Assembly: GCA_021397835.1 (NCBI GenBank)
Contig: JAJFZO010000165.1
Coordinates: forward strand, 992,001-1,056,000
Reading direction: 5' to 3'
Length of the DNA stretch: 64,000 nt
Origin: Moringa oleifera
Lineage: Eukaryota > Streptophyta > Magnoliopsida > Brassicales > Moringaceae
Below, piece after piece: positions 48,861 through 62,960 of the stretch. Position 1 is the stretch's first letter. Every line of letters begins with the position of its first letter. The translations under genes were made by a program, and so were the position numbers. The notes beneath the pieces were generated by a model. It was given only the letters and a program-made list of their open reading frames with translations. It ran no database searches and was not told the DNA's origin.

Positions 48861-49736
48861 CACATAAAATATATCACTTTCCATAAACCAAATAATTCGA
48901 CATTAGGGTTTAGATTCAGTGTAAGTTGGAGGTCATTTTTCTATCTTCTAATATTGATATTATCACTAAGACTTAAATTTTCTATTTCAAATGCAAAAAT
49001 TATAAATTCATCATACACAACCTGAAACTTACCAAAATCTCTATTTATTGAAGTTGTATTCTCAATTTTCCAGAAATAACATCTCTAATTCGCACAATGG
49101 TAGCCAGTTTATCAAAAGAAAACTAATGCTCCAAAAATACTCTAAAAACAAATTCACATAATGCAATCTGTAACATCCCGTAAAAAACAGTAAACATAAT
49201 TAATACATTGAATTTTTAGAACTCATAGAATAAGAAAAAATTAAAAAAATATATAATAATGATATTTAAGTTGATGATGCATTCTCTAACGCAAAGAAGA
49301 ATAAGTGTTTTGCATGTTTTTAGAATGTGTGATCATGCATATAGTATTTTCAATAGTTTTTAGTGACATAACCCTAATGCTAGAATGAAATTCATTACTT
49401 CCTAGGTTGTCCATGTAATATCCTTGTTACACTCACATAACATAATTATAGACACAAATGTAGTCATACATTCATATATTTTTAAATATGTAAACTATAC
49501 ACTTGATACATATTGAAAATTGATATGTATATGTTACATGTATTATAAAAAGTTATTATAAATGTTTAAAAGTATGCTAAGTATGTTATGAATAGCTTAA
49601 ATTGTAGTGAGTAAATTGAGATTATATAAGGGCTAAAACATAGTAAGATATAATAAGAAGCTAAGTGAATGCATAAAACTAAAACATCTTGCAATTTCAC
49701 CTAAATATTTGATGGACCAAGAGACAAAAACAATCT
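48861..49736. other. Intergenic between two CACTA elements
   Basis: No coding sequence or element recognised. A TGTAACATCCCG word at 49,169 resembles an LTR start but no matching end is convincing. Confidence 0.4.
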
Positions 49737-49749
49737 CACAACAAGAAAT

Positions 49750-50450
49750 TCAGTGTTTTCCAATGAAAAATTTTCATGGGAATCTGAAAAATTTTCGTGA
49801 GAATTTAAAATTCTAACGACAATTCTCAGGGATAAAGTCCTTTAAGAATCTTATTCATAAGAAGGTTAAATTTCTCATGAATGTAAATTTTACAAGAATT
49901 TTTCTCATGATTTTCCTAAGGAATTTTTGTTGTAAATATTTAATATTATTATATTTACAATTTTTATAAATTAATTAATAAACATAAAAATTATCACAAA
50001 AATATTTTTGTAAGAAAATACTCATTTTTATACAGATATTAAATTGTAATAATTTTCGTAAAATTAAGATTCTTTGTAATATGCATGATTTGATACGAAA
50101 AAATTTTTGTGGCAAATATTTTAGTTGCCGCGGAAGCATTTCCATGGCAATTGTTTAAGTTACCATAAAAATGTTTCCGTGGCAACTATTTTATTTGCCA
50201 CGGATACATTTCTATGGCATGTTACTTTTTTCCCACGAAAAACTTTTCATGGCAATTATTTTGATTACCACGGATTGTTTTTCATGGCAAATGTTTTGGT
50301 TGCCACAGAAAAGATTTTTATAGGAGTAGTTGAGAATTTTCACGGACATATTTCTGTAATAATATTGAGGTTACTATTAGCACTTGCTATAGATAGAATT
50401 CTATGGCAAATATGGGTAATTGTCATGAACATTTTTTCTTGAAAATTCTT
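49750..50450. repeat. CACTA subterminal array, left end, family 3
   Basis: Repeats of TTTCCATGGCAA, TTTCCGTGGCAAC, TTGCCACGGA and relatives at 25-45 bp spacing, from AAAAATTTTCATGGGAATC near 49,770 onward. The 105-codon open frame at 50,125-50,442 is made entirely of this array and is not a gene. Confidence 0.85.
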
Positions 50451-50817
50451 ATGTAGTTATTAAAAAGTTATTTAAAAATTATGAAATTATTTTTCATTAA
50501 TTATTTAATATATTAATTAATTTTTATCTTATTAAATTATTAAATATAATGAATTTTTATTTTGTTTTATTTATTAAATTAATTAATTAATTTTTAATAA
50601 ATAAATAATTAATTGAATACATAAATATTAATAAATATATATTTTTTTGAATTAATTAAATGAATAACAATCTATTTTTATAAAAAATAAATTAATAAAA
50701 CAAACAAAAGCATATAAAAGTCACATTAACTAAAGTATCATATTAATATTAAACACACAATATGCTAACATAAAATGTTTAATCCATAAATCAAATGAAA
50801 ATTAATTAAAAATCTAA

Positions 50818-53383
50818 TCATTCTTCATTAAAGTTATCATCATCACCATCATCATTGCCATCATCATCAATTAAACTAGAAGAAACGCCTTACTAACCTT
50901 AAGTAATTTGTAGTGAACTCATTTGTCTAACAAACTGATTGAGAAGCTTCTTTGTTGAAGTTATTTCTTTTTTAAATTTATTTTTTCTTTGATCTCTTAT
51001 TTCCATCTAGCTTTGCATCTTTTCTTTTAAATCTCTTTGTTGAACTCCATCATATCATGTTCTTTTTGCAGTCATTCTTTCCATTTTTTTCCCTCGCAGC
51101 ATGTTCTCTTTGCAATCGATCTTCCATCTCTACACGTTCTCTTTCTAATAGTTCTTCCATCTCTACACATTCCCTATCCAATTGTTGTTGCATATCTTGA
51201 AAACAGAACATCATCTATTGCATCGTGACACTGGATGGGGCATGTGAAGATTCGAAACCAGAGCTTGATGATTCATAAAATGCTACCTCTAATCCAAACC
51301 CAAATGCCCTAACCCTCTTATTCTTTCTACCTGTAGTTGGAAAAAAGAGGGTGAAATCATCAACAGATGATTCTAAAGTAAGGGTATCTTTTCTTAATTT
51401 CTCATAACCAGTTTACACATAATTGATAAAATAAAAAAATAAAAAATATATTAAAGCAAGATAAAGGAACTCTTATGAATCAACAATAACCACACTATAG
51501 AATTAGTAAATTAATTAACCTAAATATATTGAAATATTTGAAAGAACTCAAGGCAAAAAACTAATAACAAAAAGTAAATGAATTCAAATATAAAAATTAG
51601 AAAAGAAAAAGTAAAAGAAAATTTAACTCAAATGCTTAACATATGGTTATACTACTTAATAAGCCAGTAGCACATATCATATTAAACACCATTATATACA
51701 ACTAATGATAAGTTCACACTATATTCATAAAATAAAGTGAGATTGATACAAAATTAACTTGGTCGAATTTAAGAAGAGGATGATCTATAGAATTGATGCC
51801 TATTGACAACAAAATAATAGAATGGTGTTACCTTGATATGGTGTTATTCAAGAAAACTTAAGAATCAAACTAACAAGAAAATGCAATAAAAAAAAATGAT
51901 GTATATCGTAATGACAACAAAAAAAAAATATAAACATTCAGTTCTAACAGGCAACAAAAAATGCTTTAACTTTCAACAATAAAATAAATTTGACTTATCC
52001 ACAATAGTATAACACACAAAAAATAACTAAACACTAAATACAAGATAAATATAAGATAGATCTATGTCAAATAATCAAAACAAAATATCAAGACATGGAA
52101 CCTCCATGAAAAAGCCAAAATCTAATATTGTATTATTTGTAACCAACCAAAACCTTAATAAAAACAAAAAACCATTAATTAATTTATTCCATTCAATAAT
52201 TGAACATAAGTACATTTTATTCTAAATACTCACATAAACATGTGTAGCTCTCTCTATGGCCCATGTATTGGTTTCTTCATTATGATTCAACTTTCAAAAC
52301 AACTCTGGCATGTTGGGATCCCTCCCAAGTCTTTAGCCTAATAGATAACGAATAGGAAATAAAAATCTATCATGTGTAACTAAATATGTGATAAGTACGT
52401 AAAAATAATTAATTGAATTGAAAGCTTGCCATCTGTCTTCTATGTTCCAAAATGAAAATAAATCCTCCTCGATGCATAATAGCTTCACTAAGAGATCAAT
52501 TGTTCATATTCCTTTGTGATATAGCTTGAAAGGTTAGGTCCATTATCCACTTAGCAAACAATGCTTCTTGAATGGATGGCTACATCCACATTCCCTTTGA
52601 CTTCTTCATTCGGATCGATGCAAGACTCGATTAAAAGACCTCTGTAGATTTAGACTCACAAATCTGTCTAACTACACCACCCATAAGTGGATCCTATCTA
52701 TATTTTTTTTATAATAATATTGAATTTAAATTAATTAGTTAAGCATGCAAACTAATTGCAACTATGAAAAAATAATGTATGTAAATTGAATAATATGTTA
52801 TATACATCACTTGAAATTTAACCCACCATAAGTTATGAAATTCAGCTGGAATTTCACACCATTTAGCCCATGGCTGATCAAACTTTGACTCGATGATTCT
52901 AGAAATAACAAAAACTATCTGAGATGTCGACAACGATCTATAGAAAATAAATGAAAACCTAAAATGTACCATACAAAAATTGAAACAAAATAGATAAATT
53001 ATCATACTCTTTCCCTTTGAGCTAAATGTATAGCCTCATACTCTTTCCTTGCAAGCTAAAGGTATAGCCCACTATCTTTTACTACACACCCAAACTCAAT
53101 TGATGGTGTGTGAGCTACAATATCTCGAGGGGATGTGTATGCTTCGATAATGATAGTCGAGGCGATGGTGCATGATATATAAGTGATGATGTATAAGTTG
53201 GAGGTGATGGAGCATTAGCCGAGGAAGACATTTTATTACCTCGGACCCATGGTGCTTTAGTTGAAGGTGATTGTGTCTAAGTGAAAGATGATGGCACTTG
53301 GGCTATAGAACACATGTCTAATGTGTAAAACCATCCACCTCGCCTTTAACACCACTAGCACCACGTGTCCCTCTCTCTAACAT
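50818..53383 (-). pseudogene. TnpA/Transposase_24-like CACTA gene (Ptta/En/Spm type)
   Basis: The second CACTA gene, whose product in known elements binds subterminal repeats. Reading leftward: an Arg/Gly-rich start MLERGTRGASG at 53,383; the core block WAKWCEIPAEFHNLWWVKFQ at about 52,880-52,800, matching the PW..W..IP....D.WF..F pattern of the family; a later block RMKKSKGMWM; GRDPNMPELF at about 52,320; and a Glu/Arg-rich coiled coil (CVEMEELLERERVEMEDRLQ) at about 51,180-51,080. It ends in an acidic tail (DDDGNDDGDDDNFNEE) and stop at 50,818-50,820. Introns separate the blocks. In-frame stops and shifts make it a pseudogene. Confidence 0.8.
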
Positions 53384-53470
53384 CTGCGAATAATGAAGTA
53401 TATGTAATGAAAGAACTAAAAGATTGGCATAAATCTAATTTGTAATGCATGCAATCATAAACCTTAATAA

Positions 53471-56400
53471 TCAATCACTATCAATAACGTCATTCACAGA
53501 AGTATCATCTTTACTATCAAACTTCCTGCTGTCAAATGATACTTCTTTACCTTTATCTACATCTACCAATTGAACTAAATCTTCCTCAATTTGAATCTCT
53601 TCACCTTAATCATTTACATCTCTTAAATTACCTACAATTTGATCGTCAAAAGAGATCATAGTCAGTTATTGCATCATATCATCTTGGAATGGATCATCCA
53701 ATGATTCAATTCGATTTCTCGCTTTTGTTTTTATGACCACACACCAATCTCTCTTTTATGGAGTGGCATTAGGATACAGTGCAAAATATACTTGTTCTAT
53801 TTGATATACAAAAAAGAATGTATCTTTCCCCTTGTATCTTTTATTAGTTTTAACCTCAATGGTTCCATACTTAGGGCAGATCCTTATACCCATGCTAAAA
53901 AGCTCAAACCATATACAATTAAAGAGTGTTAATTATTTCATAGGTATACTAAGATACTTGATCTATATAATTTCTTCTATGATTCCATGATACATATAGT
54001 TCATACTTGTTAAAGCTACTCTAAAGTTATTTGCACTTCAATTAACAGCCTAAGCAGAAATCTGAAAACGACAACCATTAACAAAGTGAATTGGATAAGT
54101 GTTAACCTTATTTATTGGTCCCTATACCAAATCATGCAAAAATGTATTAGTCACCACCACGTTCATAGGATTATGCATCTAATAATATGTCGACAAAAAC
54201 AAATCTTTGTCAATATAAAAGCTATTAAATGTTATATTATTTTACAATTCTAGAAAGAAGACCATGAAAATTACTTACATAATCCTTGAACCAAACAACG
54301 AAGTCTAGTTGTATACGTTCAACTATGTCGACTTCGTGTAAATGTGCTAAGGATGTGGTTAATATATGAATGTATATTCTGCAAGTATATATATCATAAG
54401 TGTCAAATTGTACGTAATACAATTCAAGGAATATTACTAGTATATGCAGCAGAACTTATTGCACAAAGGTTTCAACTTCAAGATAATTAATAAGCACGTA
54501 TTTACTTATCTTGAATGCTTCCTCCTATGAGAGTTAATGAGAGTTACACAACCCTTCACTTTGGCTAAGACAATTAAAGATAGAGAGATTAATGGAATAT
54601 TAGATGACTCTCCACCATTGTCATTTCATGGCACTCTTCAACTTTTAGCTTGGAATGTGCCTCAAAGTAGTGACAATAAAAAGTTGATGTCTCTTTGAAC
54701 ATGTAAGCCCCACAGATAGAACCTTCCACATGAGCTTTATTTTTAATCTTTTCTTAGATTGTGTAAAAATCTGTAAAATAATATTTTAACAGCATTAGGA
54801 TGGTCATATAAGTTTAATATATTTACATTATGCAAAATTTTAACAATATAATTTATACCTCTCAAATGGATACATTCATCTGTATTGTACTAGTCTTTCA
54901 ACTCGCGCTTCATGCCTAAGTGCACAAGCAAGTGTCCCATGACATGGTTGGAATTAGAAACTATACCAATAGTAGCTTGGCATCGGGAATCAATGAGTTT
55001 TTCAACACCCGAAGGTAGCCACACAAGCCTCAGAGAGAGTGTAGGGGGTGTTAGTTCCTTCATTACTTTAGCCAAAGTTCATGTGGCTTGAGTTGAAAAA
55101 TCTGAGAGGAAATATCTTCTTTAACTTGCATAAAATTATGATAATATTATTGTCCATCATGTTTAACTTATTCTTTTCCAATATCAGCAAAAACAATTCT
55201 CTAAAGAATAGAATTAATTCAATGATAGCTTCCCAAATAGGCATGGGCAAGCAACTAAATGCAATTGGCAATAACCTCTCCATCACCACATGAAAATCAT
55301 GGCTTTTCATATGTTTTGATGTGCATGTTCGAATATCAACACATTTACCTAAGTTAGATGCATATCCAATAGGTAGTTTCAACTTTTTCATCCACAACTT
55401 TCTTCTAATCCATACCTAATGTATGGTTTGATGAAACTTTTGTTAACTTTATCTTCAAGGTGCAAGTCATTCCAACAACATTATAAAGGTAGATCTAACC
55501 TCGCCTTGACATTATCCTTAGTTTTTCCTTTGACATTCATCATTGTATTAAATACATTCTTAAACACATTGGCTTCGGTATGAATGACATTTATATTATA
55601 AGGTTTAATAAATCATGGCAATATTGTAAATTCTAAAAGATGTTGCTTTAGTAAAGTTATGTAATCCCTTATAGCCAAGAGTTTGTGGTTGTCTCCTATG
55701 TTAGTTATCTTTGGAAACTACATAACTACCTTATACACTTCTGCATCAAAGAGTCTCCTTGGTGGTTCACCTAATTCACTCCGACCCTTGATAAAATTCC
55801 TCTTATTTCGTCTGAATGAATGGTCCATTTGGGAGAAATTGTTGATGACAATCAAAGTAACATATCTTTCTACCACGTTTTAAGTAAAAAGCTTTTGATG
55901 ATCCCATGCAAACTAGACAACCTAATCGACCTATTGTTTGCTAACTTGATAACATGCCATATGCAGGAAAGTCATTGATAGTCCACAACAATGCAACTTT
56001 CATACAAAAATTCTACTTCAATGAGATATCATAAGTTTTTACATTAGAATCCCATAACAGTTTTAGATCTTCAATCAATGGTTGTAAGAACACATATATT
56101 GGGATCTTCAGATTGTTCGAACCAAAGATTATCACTATTAAAAATACATACTCTCCGTTAATTTTGGAAACGATCCTAACCATAAAATTTGCATTCTTGG
56201 TCTGCAACACTATCATCGTAATATAAGGTGCAGCCAGCAAGACAACAATCAATTTTCTTGTAACGATATCCCAGCTGAGAGACTAATTTTATAGTTTGAT
56301 AGAAGGTATTAAGTATTTTATTAGTTACTAGTAACATTTTTTAAACAGAGTGATTAATTCATCGATGCATGCCACATAGTATTATAATCATACTTGGTAC

Positions 56401-56865
56401 TCATAAGTCTCACATAAATCAATAAAACTAAGTGACTTTGACATCTATCTCATAAGGGCGATTAGGTAGTAGTTAATATATCATAGAACTTAGTTGACTC
56501 TAAATTAGGTAATTTTGGTTCCACATTTGGAACAAATGATGGGCCAGCTGCATCTGTGACCATTTCATAATTATTGACATCCTCATGGACTAAAGTAGGT
56601 TCACAATGACTTGCAACGAATGTTGCAAGAGCCTCACCATGGTTATGCCAATGGTAATAGTGATTAAGTCGAAAACCTTTTCTGTACAAATTAACCTTAT
56701 TGTACCCAACACATAAAAGCACAAACACTTATATTTTGCATAAGGACACGTAATCAACTAATCTGCTTGGTACACAAGTAGTTGACATGCAAATGATACA
56801 AATTCTTTAATCCCCCACATAAATTAGGGTGATAAATCATTCATCGAAATTCTCATATTGTACAT
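53471..56865 (-). pseudogene. TNP2-like CACTA transposase
   Basis: Reading leftward from ATG at 56,865. Transpos_assoc domain: GIKEFVSFACQL and CPYAKYKC, then (after a frameshift) RKGFRLNHYYHWHNHGE and YEMVTDAAGPSF (56,700-56,500). Transposase_21: LQPLIEDLKLLWDSNVKTYD at about 56,090-56,030, ALLWTINDFPAYGMLSS at about 56,000-55,930, then GYASNLGKCVDIRTCTSKH with MKSHDFHVVMERLLPIAF at 55,360-55,250. DUF4218/linker: VVWFKDYVS near 54,290. DUF4216: GTIEVKTNKRYKGKDTFFFV and QIEQVYFALYP near 53,870-53,780. Stop at 53,471-53,473. The stretch 54,890-55,075 does not fit the family and may be an insertion or another decayed frame. Many stops and shifts. Confidence 0.88.
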
Positions 56866-57943
56866 CTAATGATGATGGTTTGTAATTTCTATCTGTTAGA
56901 GCAATGAAAGAAACCCTATGATCCCATTCTTAATACACTATTGACATAAGTAATATATCATATATGTTTTTTTTTTTTCAAAAAAATGATAATACTTAGG
57001 TAAGATGAATATATATGCCTTCTATTCCATTCTTAAATAGGTTTTTCATTAGAACAAGTTTATGCAAGTAACTAGTTCAAAATAATTTCGATAGCATCTC
57101 ACCATGGTTCTTCAAGTGCATGAAATAGACTATCGTTGCAATGTAAATATGCACCCAAAAAACAAGTTCAGAGAAAATTTAAATTAACTAATTATTTATA
57201 TAAACTTGCCTATTCTAAGGATAACACATCTTTGAAAATAGTACTAATCAAGAGTTATTCACAAGTTAACTAGATAGAGTTAACTCCTGAATTGGTTTAT
57301 AAGGCAGTACAAAGAAGTGAAATGAAAATTTTGATGCAAGAAAAACTAGCATGCCTAATTGAGTGAATCGATTCTGAAGCACTACTTGAATTTTATAGGT
57401 TAATCAGTCAAAAGTCAACTTTTCTAAGAAAATTATTATCTTACATTAGACATATTATAAACTACACTAAGTAACAAAATCAAATTAAGCAAACACTTAT
57501 GTTAACTACAACATAAAAATCAAGTAACGTTAAATACATCCAAAAATGTAAATTAAAAGTCAAATATCATACAATTTAATTTAGTTAATGTACTTCAATA
57601 TGTAACTAGCATACTAATCATCAAGCTTCTAATTATGAAAACGAATTGATAACAATTTCTACATTACTAATGTTACTTGCCAAAACGCTTCAATTGAAAT
57701 GGATTGTAAAATATTTATAACTAATAAAATAGTATCAACATAATTTATTGAATGATGTTAAAAAAAAATGGTTAGTAAATCCTTACCATGACTTAGACCA
57801 AAAGAACAAGTGATATGTTACCATGGACTTCTTCATTTTCAAGATGTAATGAATGATTTCGTCACGTGGCCTACACTAAAAAGGAGAAACCAAATAAACT
57901 GTTAGTAATAAAATCTTTATATATACATATATATGTTAATAAT

Positions 57944-58660
57944 ACTAATTAATATTTATGATATATAACAATGATTATTTTTTTAAATTTAAACAATCTA
58001 TCCTCACTTCATAAATTGATGGAAAAAGTGAATAAAATTTTTAATTTGAGGTGATTTCTGTTACTTTGAAAAATTGAATAAAAATTACCATAAAATAATA
58101 TTAAATTAAGTAATAAAATAAAATCACGTATACATAATTAATTAATAAAATAATAATAAACTAATTAATATTTATGATAAATAACGATGATTATCATTTT
58201 TAATTTAAACAATCTCATTCATAAACTCATTGGAAAAAATGAATAAAGCATCCAATTTCATGTAAGTTTTATTCCTTTGACAAATTGAATAAAAATTATA
58301 ATATAATATTATTAAGTTAATAAATAAAATAAATATAAAACTAATTAATATTTATAATAAATAATGATGATTATTTTTTCTTAATGTAAAAAATCTATCC
58401 TCATTTAATAAAGTGATATCAAAAAGTGAAGAAAGCATTTAATTTCATGTGATTTTATTACTTTGACAAATTGAATAAAAATTATAATAAAATATTATTA
58501 AATTAATTAATAAAGTAAAATTACATATATATAAATAATTAATAAAATAATAATAAAACTAATTAATATTTATAATAAACAATCTTTCCTCATTTAATCA
58601 TTCGAAAAAAGTGTCACTAAGAAATTAATTTCATGTGATTTAAATTATTTTGAAGTATTA
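57944..58660. repeat. AT-rich tandem repeat, about 180-218 bp x 4
   Basis: The phrase ACTAATTAATATTTATRATA recurs at 57,944, 58,160, 58,340 and 58,558. Each unit continues into an AACAATCTATCCTCA-type word, GAAAAAGTGAATAAA and TTTCATGTGATTT. Confidence 0.82.
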
Positions 58661-61212
58661 ATTAAATATGTTAAGAAAATAATTTTAAATTAAATGATCT
58701 AAATTACTTTGATTTTTCATTAAATTGATTTTATTTTGAAATAAAAAAGAAATTGACAATGAAATTTTGTAAAAAAGAAAGAGTGATTAAAAATCAATAT
58801 TTCATTTCATTTATGTCGTTTGGAAAAATTAATTAAATATTTTAAAAATTAACCAAATAATTGAAAAAAATTAATTTTAAATTAATCAATTAAATTAAAT
58901 TTATTTTATTAAATTTCAGTAAAACAATTACCCTTCATTTTTCTAGTCAAACATCATTATAGTAGTCAATAATCATATATATACTATAACTAGAATAAAA
59001 ATATTATAGCTTAAGAATGAAATTAATTATTTAAATGAGTTATATGAAAAATATCAACTTCATTTACTATGTGAAATCAAATACATGGTTGTATGATTAT
59101 CCAGCATGTCAAAATATGCCAACTGAAGTAATTGTGTCAGTTTTGAACATATAAAATAATAGCCACATATTAATTTTAATAAAACTTAATAACACCATAA
59201 TGCAAAAAGAATAATGGCAGTCATATAAGTGGCAATACTGGAATTTTGAATAATTATTATCCATCAACAATTTTGTCAGCTCTTAAATTTCATTTTTTTA
59301 ATATTTATCCAACAAACATGCAACTTCAAAAACCCTTAAAGTATTAAACAGTACTTTAAAAAATCAGAAAATTATGGCATTAGTTAACAAATGTGGGGCA
59401 TGAATTGAAGTATGCTTTGTAGAAAAAAACTTCAGTTTTAACTTAACAAAAAACATGAACTAAAGGAAGTTAATAACATTTAGGTTAACTTCAATCAAGC
59501 AAATGACAAAGAGAAGAAAAATTACATACAGACATTGGTGTACATGAATAACTAATTAGAAATAGATTGATGTGTACTTGAAGTATAACAATAAGCTTTT
59601 ACATGCAGACATGAAAAGTTGAAGTACTAAATTGATTTCACTGCATCAATAATCCAAAAACTTTATTATAGCTAATATACATCTAACCATAAAAAATAAA
59701 CTAACTTAATAAATATTCAATAATTATTAATAAAATAAAAATATTAATATTATTTACTGAATATATATATGTGTGTCTGTGTTAAGTAAAACTCAACCAA
59801 AAATACTACAACAAGACTGAAATCAAAAGTTTGCCATCCGAATTTCTTTTTAAATGAAATCAAGTTTACTTGAGAATCCAACCTCATAAATCTGAATTAT
59901 TTACCAGGTTAGATTTTGCACCACTAAAGTGGTAAAGTACTTCACTCCTAAAACACCAATGTTATGTATAAAATTAAGAATGCAAAACCAAATTACAATT
60001 ATGATCAAAATCAAACTATTAGGAGACACAATGTAACCAAAAAAACAACCGAGAATTATTTATCACTGCTAATTTAGATCATATAATTAGTGCCAAACAA
60101 AAAACTTCAATTTCATCAATGTTACAAGAATGTCACATTCTATCAACAATCACATTCTTTCAAACACATCATGTTAATTTTCGTCCTTGTTATTCTTGTT
60201 AACATGTATGACAATAGTAAATAGTGGATTCAAATTTTATATTCATTCTTAAAAACATCTAATGCAGATGATCATTTAGAATGTTGCAATAATAAGCCAC
60301 AATCTCAAACCATTACATACTACATTGGGGTTACTAAAAGGAGTAGCAAAATTTAATGCACAAAAAAAAAACAAAAAGTCTTATATTCTCGCCTCTTAAG
60401 AGCCAATACAACCTTCCTTGATTAAATTATAAGCACCCTATTAAGGACTTAACCCCACCAGCTTAAAGAATCAGCTTTTCTACATCCTGCATTAGTGCCT
60501 CTCTCTAGATCACATTGTAGACATAAAAGATTAGCATACAAATGAAAAGAATTTGAACCATAAGATTTAAAAGGCCAATTTTCTTTCATATTTCCCTAGG
60601 AAAATTAAAGAAAAGAGGCTCTATGATTTTTTTATTTGTTTACCGTATTTTAGAAAAAGTGTTGATTGAGAAACTTACTTTGAGATCTTTCAACTTAAAG
60701 TAGGTTCTCCAAAAGCCATAAGAATCACTTCCTTGAAGCACTAAACAATAATCTCAACAAAGAAAGAGCATTAAAACACTTAAACAAAACACTAAACAAG
60801 AATTAACTCTTTCATTGCATCAACAACAAAATCAAGTTTTATATCACCAACAATTCTTAATAGTATAAAGTACAACGATCAAACCAATAAATCTAGACAT
60901 TTTACTGCATCTAATAATCCAAGATAATTTTTTTGTTTTTTCTTATAAAACCCCAACTCCAATTTACAAGCCCACACCGGTACCTCTATAACCATTATTG
61001 CATTCATATTGATTAAAAAAAAAAAGTCATGTGAAACTTTGCATTGATAACTAAGACCTAAACCATATCATATTGCAATTTCTTTATTTCATAGCAAAAT
61101 AATGATTTCATGATGAAATTAATGTCAAATATATTCAAGATTATCCAAATATTTTAACCTATGGTGAGGATAAATGCAAGACCTGAGTGCTCAACTTTGA
61201 TCAAGCATGTTA

Positions 61213-61680
61213 TGAGGGTAAAATCTTTTGCCAAATGCTTAGATTTAAGCTTCATGTGAGGACCACAAATAGATATTGAGCTTGATAGAAAAGCCTTCAT
61301 AAGGCTTATAAGATTCAACCTCACTATGCTTCCCGAAATCACAGTTTTAACAATATATAATGAAGAGATGACTAAGCATTTAGAGAGAAAATTAGATATA
61401 AAAAGATAAAAGAGTGATTATAGATAGAAAAGAGGTAAAGTCAAAGTTTCTTGTAATGATAAAATTAAAGCTTCCTGTGAGGGTAAAGTCAAAGCTTCAC
61501 CTTGCAAAAAGCATTTGGTTTGCCAAAATGCTTAGATTCGAGCTTCACATTTAGACCAAACTTCATAGAAAATCCTTCATAGCACTTGTAAGATTCAACC
61601 ACGCGATACTTCCCGAAATCAAAACGTTGTATAGTTGAAGTGGGAACTAAGTATTTAGAGAGAAAATTATAGTAGAAAGA
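61213..61680. repeat. Duplicated segment, about 180 bp copies offset 292 bp
   Basis: Copy A about 61,213-61,400 and copy B about 61,505-61,680 share TTTGCCAAA(A)TGCTTAGATT, AAGATTCAACC, TACTTCCCGAAATCA (CTTCCCGAAATCA in copy A) and CATTTAGAGAGAAAATTA (TATTTAGAGAGAAAATTA in B). The 62-codon minus-strand frame at 61,154-61,342 lies in copy A and has no recognised domain. Confidence 0.85.
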
Positions 61681-61740
61681 AGATTGAGGACAAATTGATG
61701 AAATATTGTAGAGAAAAGAGAGGGGGAGGAAGAAGTGTGC

Positions 61741-61810
61741 AACGACAAGTGTTAGAGAATTAGGTACAATTTATTTATACTCCTCCAAAACAGCGTCTTT
61801 TTGAGGGAGT
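61741..61810 (-). promoter_or_regulatory. Candidate promoter of the CACTA transposase genes
   Basis: On the minus strand, GTATAAATAAATT (TATA-type, 61,769-61,780) is preceded by the near-palindrome CTCAAAAAGACGCTGTTTTG (about 61,784-61,804) and followed within 30-100 bp by a CT-rich leader-like stretch (61,680-61,740), the usual plant core-promoter layout. It lies inside the element on the 5' side of both genes. Inference only. Confidence 0.5.
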
Positions 61811-62174
61811 ATGTTGTTTGTCCCTATATTCATCTTAATTTAATCAATAGTTTATATTAATTATAAATAAACTTAATCTATATTAATTATTATGCCATGT
61901 TTGCAATTAAAACTAATAATTACAATTTAGAATGATAAATTTTTTCATGTATTAAATACAATTTAAGCTAACTATTATCATTTAGATTAATAATTCATTA
62001 ATTTAAATCAAAATTAAGTCTCATTCTTCACTAAATAATTAACATAAATAGAAAGAAACAATTGATGGCTAATCATATTAATAAATACCAATATTTCAAT
62101 ATATAAAATATTTATCACTTTAAAATAATTTATTAATTATAACTCATGTCTCATCATTATAAGTTATATACAAT

Positions 62175-62960
62175 AAATTAACATATTACTCATTTTACAA
62201 TGTGTTATAGTGGATACAATGATTTAAATATTTAATATATTATAAAAATATCATGACAGTCAAATATATGGTTGTTTGAATTACATATAATTATATTTTG
62301 TATATATATATGTATCATTATATTACATGATATATATTATTATATATTGTAAACATAAAGTATTGAAATTAATATATATAATTATTATATGTTAGATACA
62401 TAAAATGCAGGAGGGGAAACTAAAACCCAAATTTCACAATTAATATATTACATGTTTTACAATGTGTTACAGTGAATATAATGAATTAAATATTTAATAT
62501 ATTATGAAAATATCATGATAGTTAAATATATAGTTGTTTGAATTACATATAATTATATTGTGTATATATATATATATATCATTATATTATATGATATATA
62601 TTACTATATATTATAACCATAAGTATTGAAATTAATTTATATAATTATTATATATTAGATACATAAAATGCAGGAGAGGAGACTAGAACCCAAATATTAA
62701 AATTAGTATGTTACACGTTTTACAATGTGTTATATAGAGAATACAATGAATTAAATATTTAATATATTATGAAAATATCATGATAGTTAAATAAATGGTT
62801 CTTTGAATTACATATAATTATATTGTATATATGTATCATTATATTATATGATACATATTACTATATATTATAACCATCAAGTATTGAAATTATTTTATAT
62901 AATTATCATGTATTAGATACATAAAATGTAAGAGAGGAGAAAAGAACCCAAATCCTCATG
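62175..62960. repeat. Tandem repeat, about 262 bp x 3
   Basis: Units begin near 62,191, 62,451 and 62,714 with TTTTACAATGTGTTATAG or a variant. Each runs through ATTTAATATATTATGAAAAT, ATTACATATAATTATATT and an AT-dinucleotide patch, and ends in AGATACATAAAATGCAGGAG followed by GAACCCAAAT. Unit-to-unit divergence is modest. Confidence 0.92.

Larger units (their letters stand above)
56866..61740. other. CACTA 5' non-coding region
   Basis: About 4.9 kb, extremely AT-rich, between the TNP2 start and the putative promoter; presumably 5' leader introns. No coding sequence recognised. It contains an AT-rich tandem array (57,944-58,660) and a 290-bp-offset duplication (61,213-61,680). Confidence 0.55.

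Noticed and set aside
49169..49735. TGTAACATCCCG start with CAATC on both sides, suggesting a solo LTR
   Set aside because: The right end does not finish in CA and overlaps the CACTA start; no LTR-like polyadenylation or promoter features were seen.
50125..50442. 105-codon plus-strand open frame
   Set aside because: Built entirely of CACTA subterminal repeats (TTTCCATGGCAA type); the protein is a repeat artefact.
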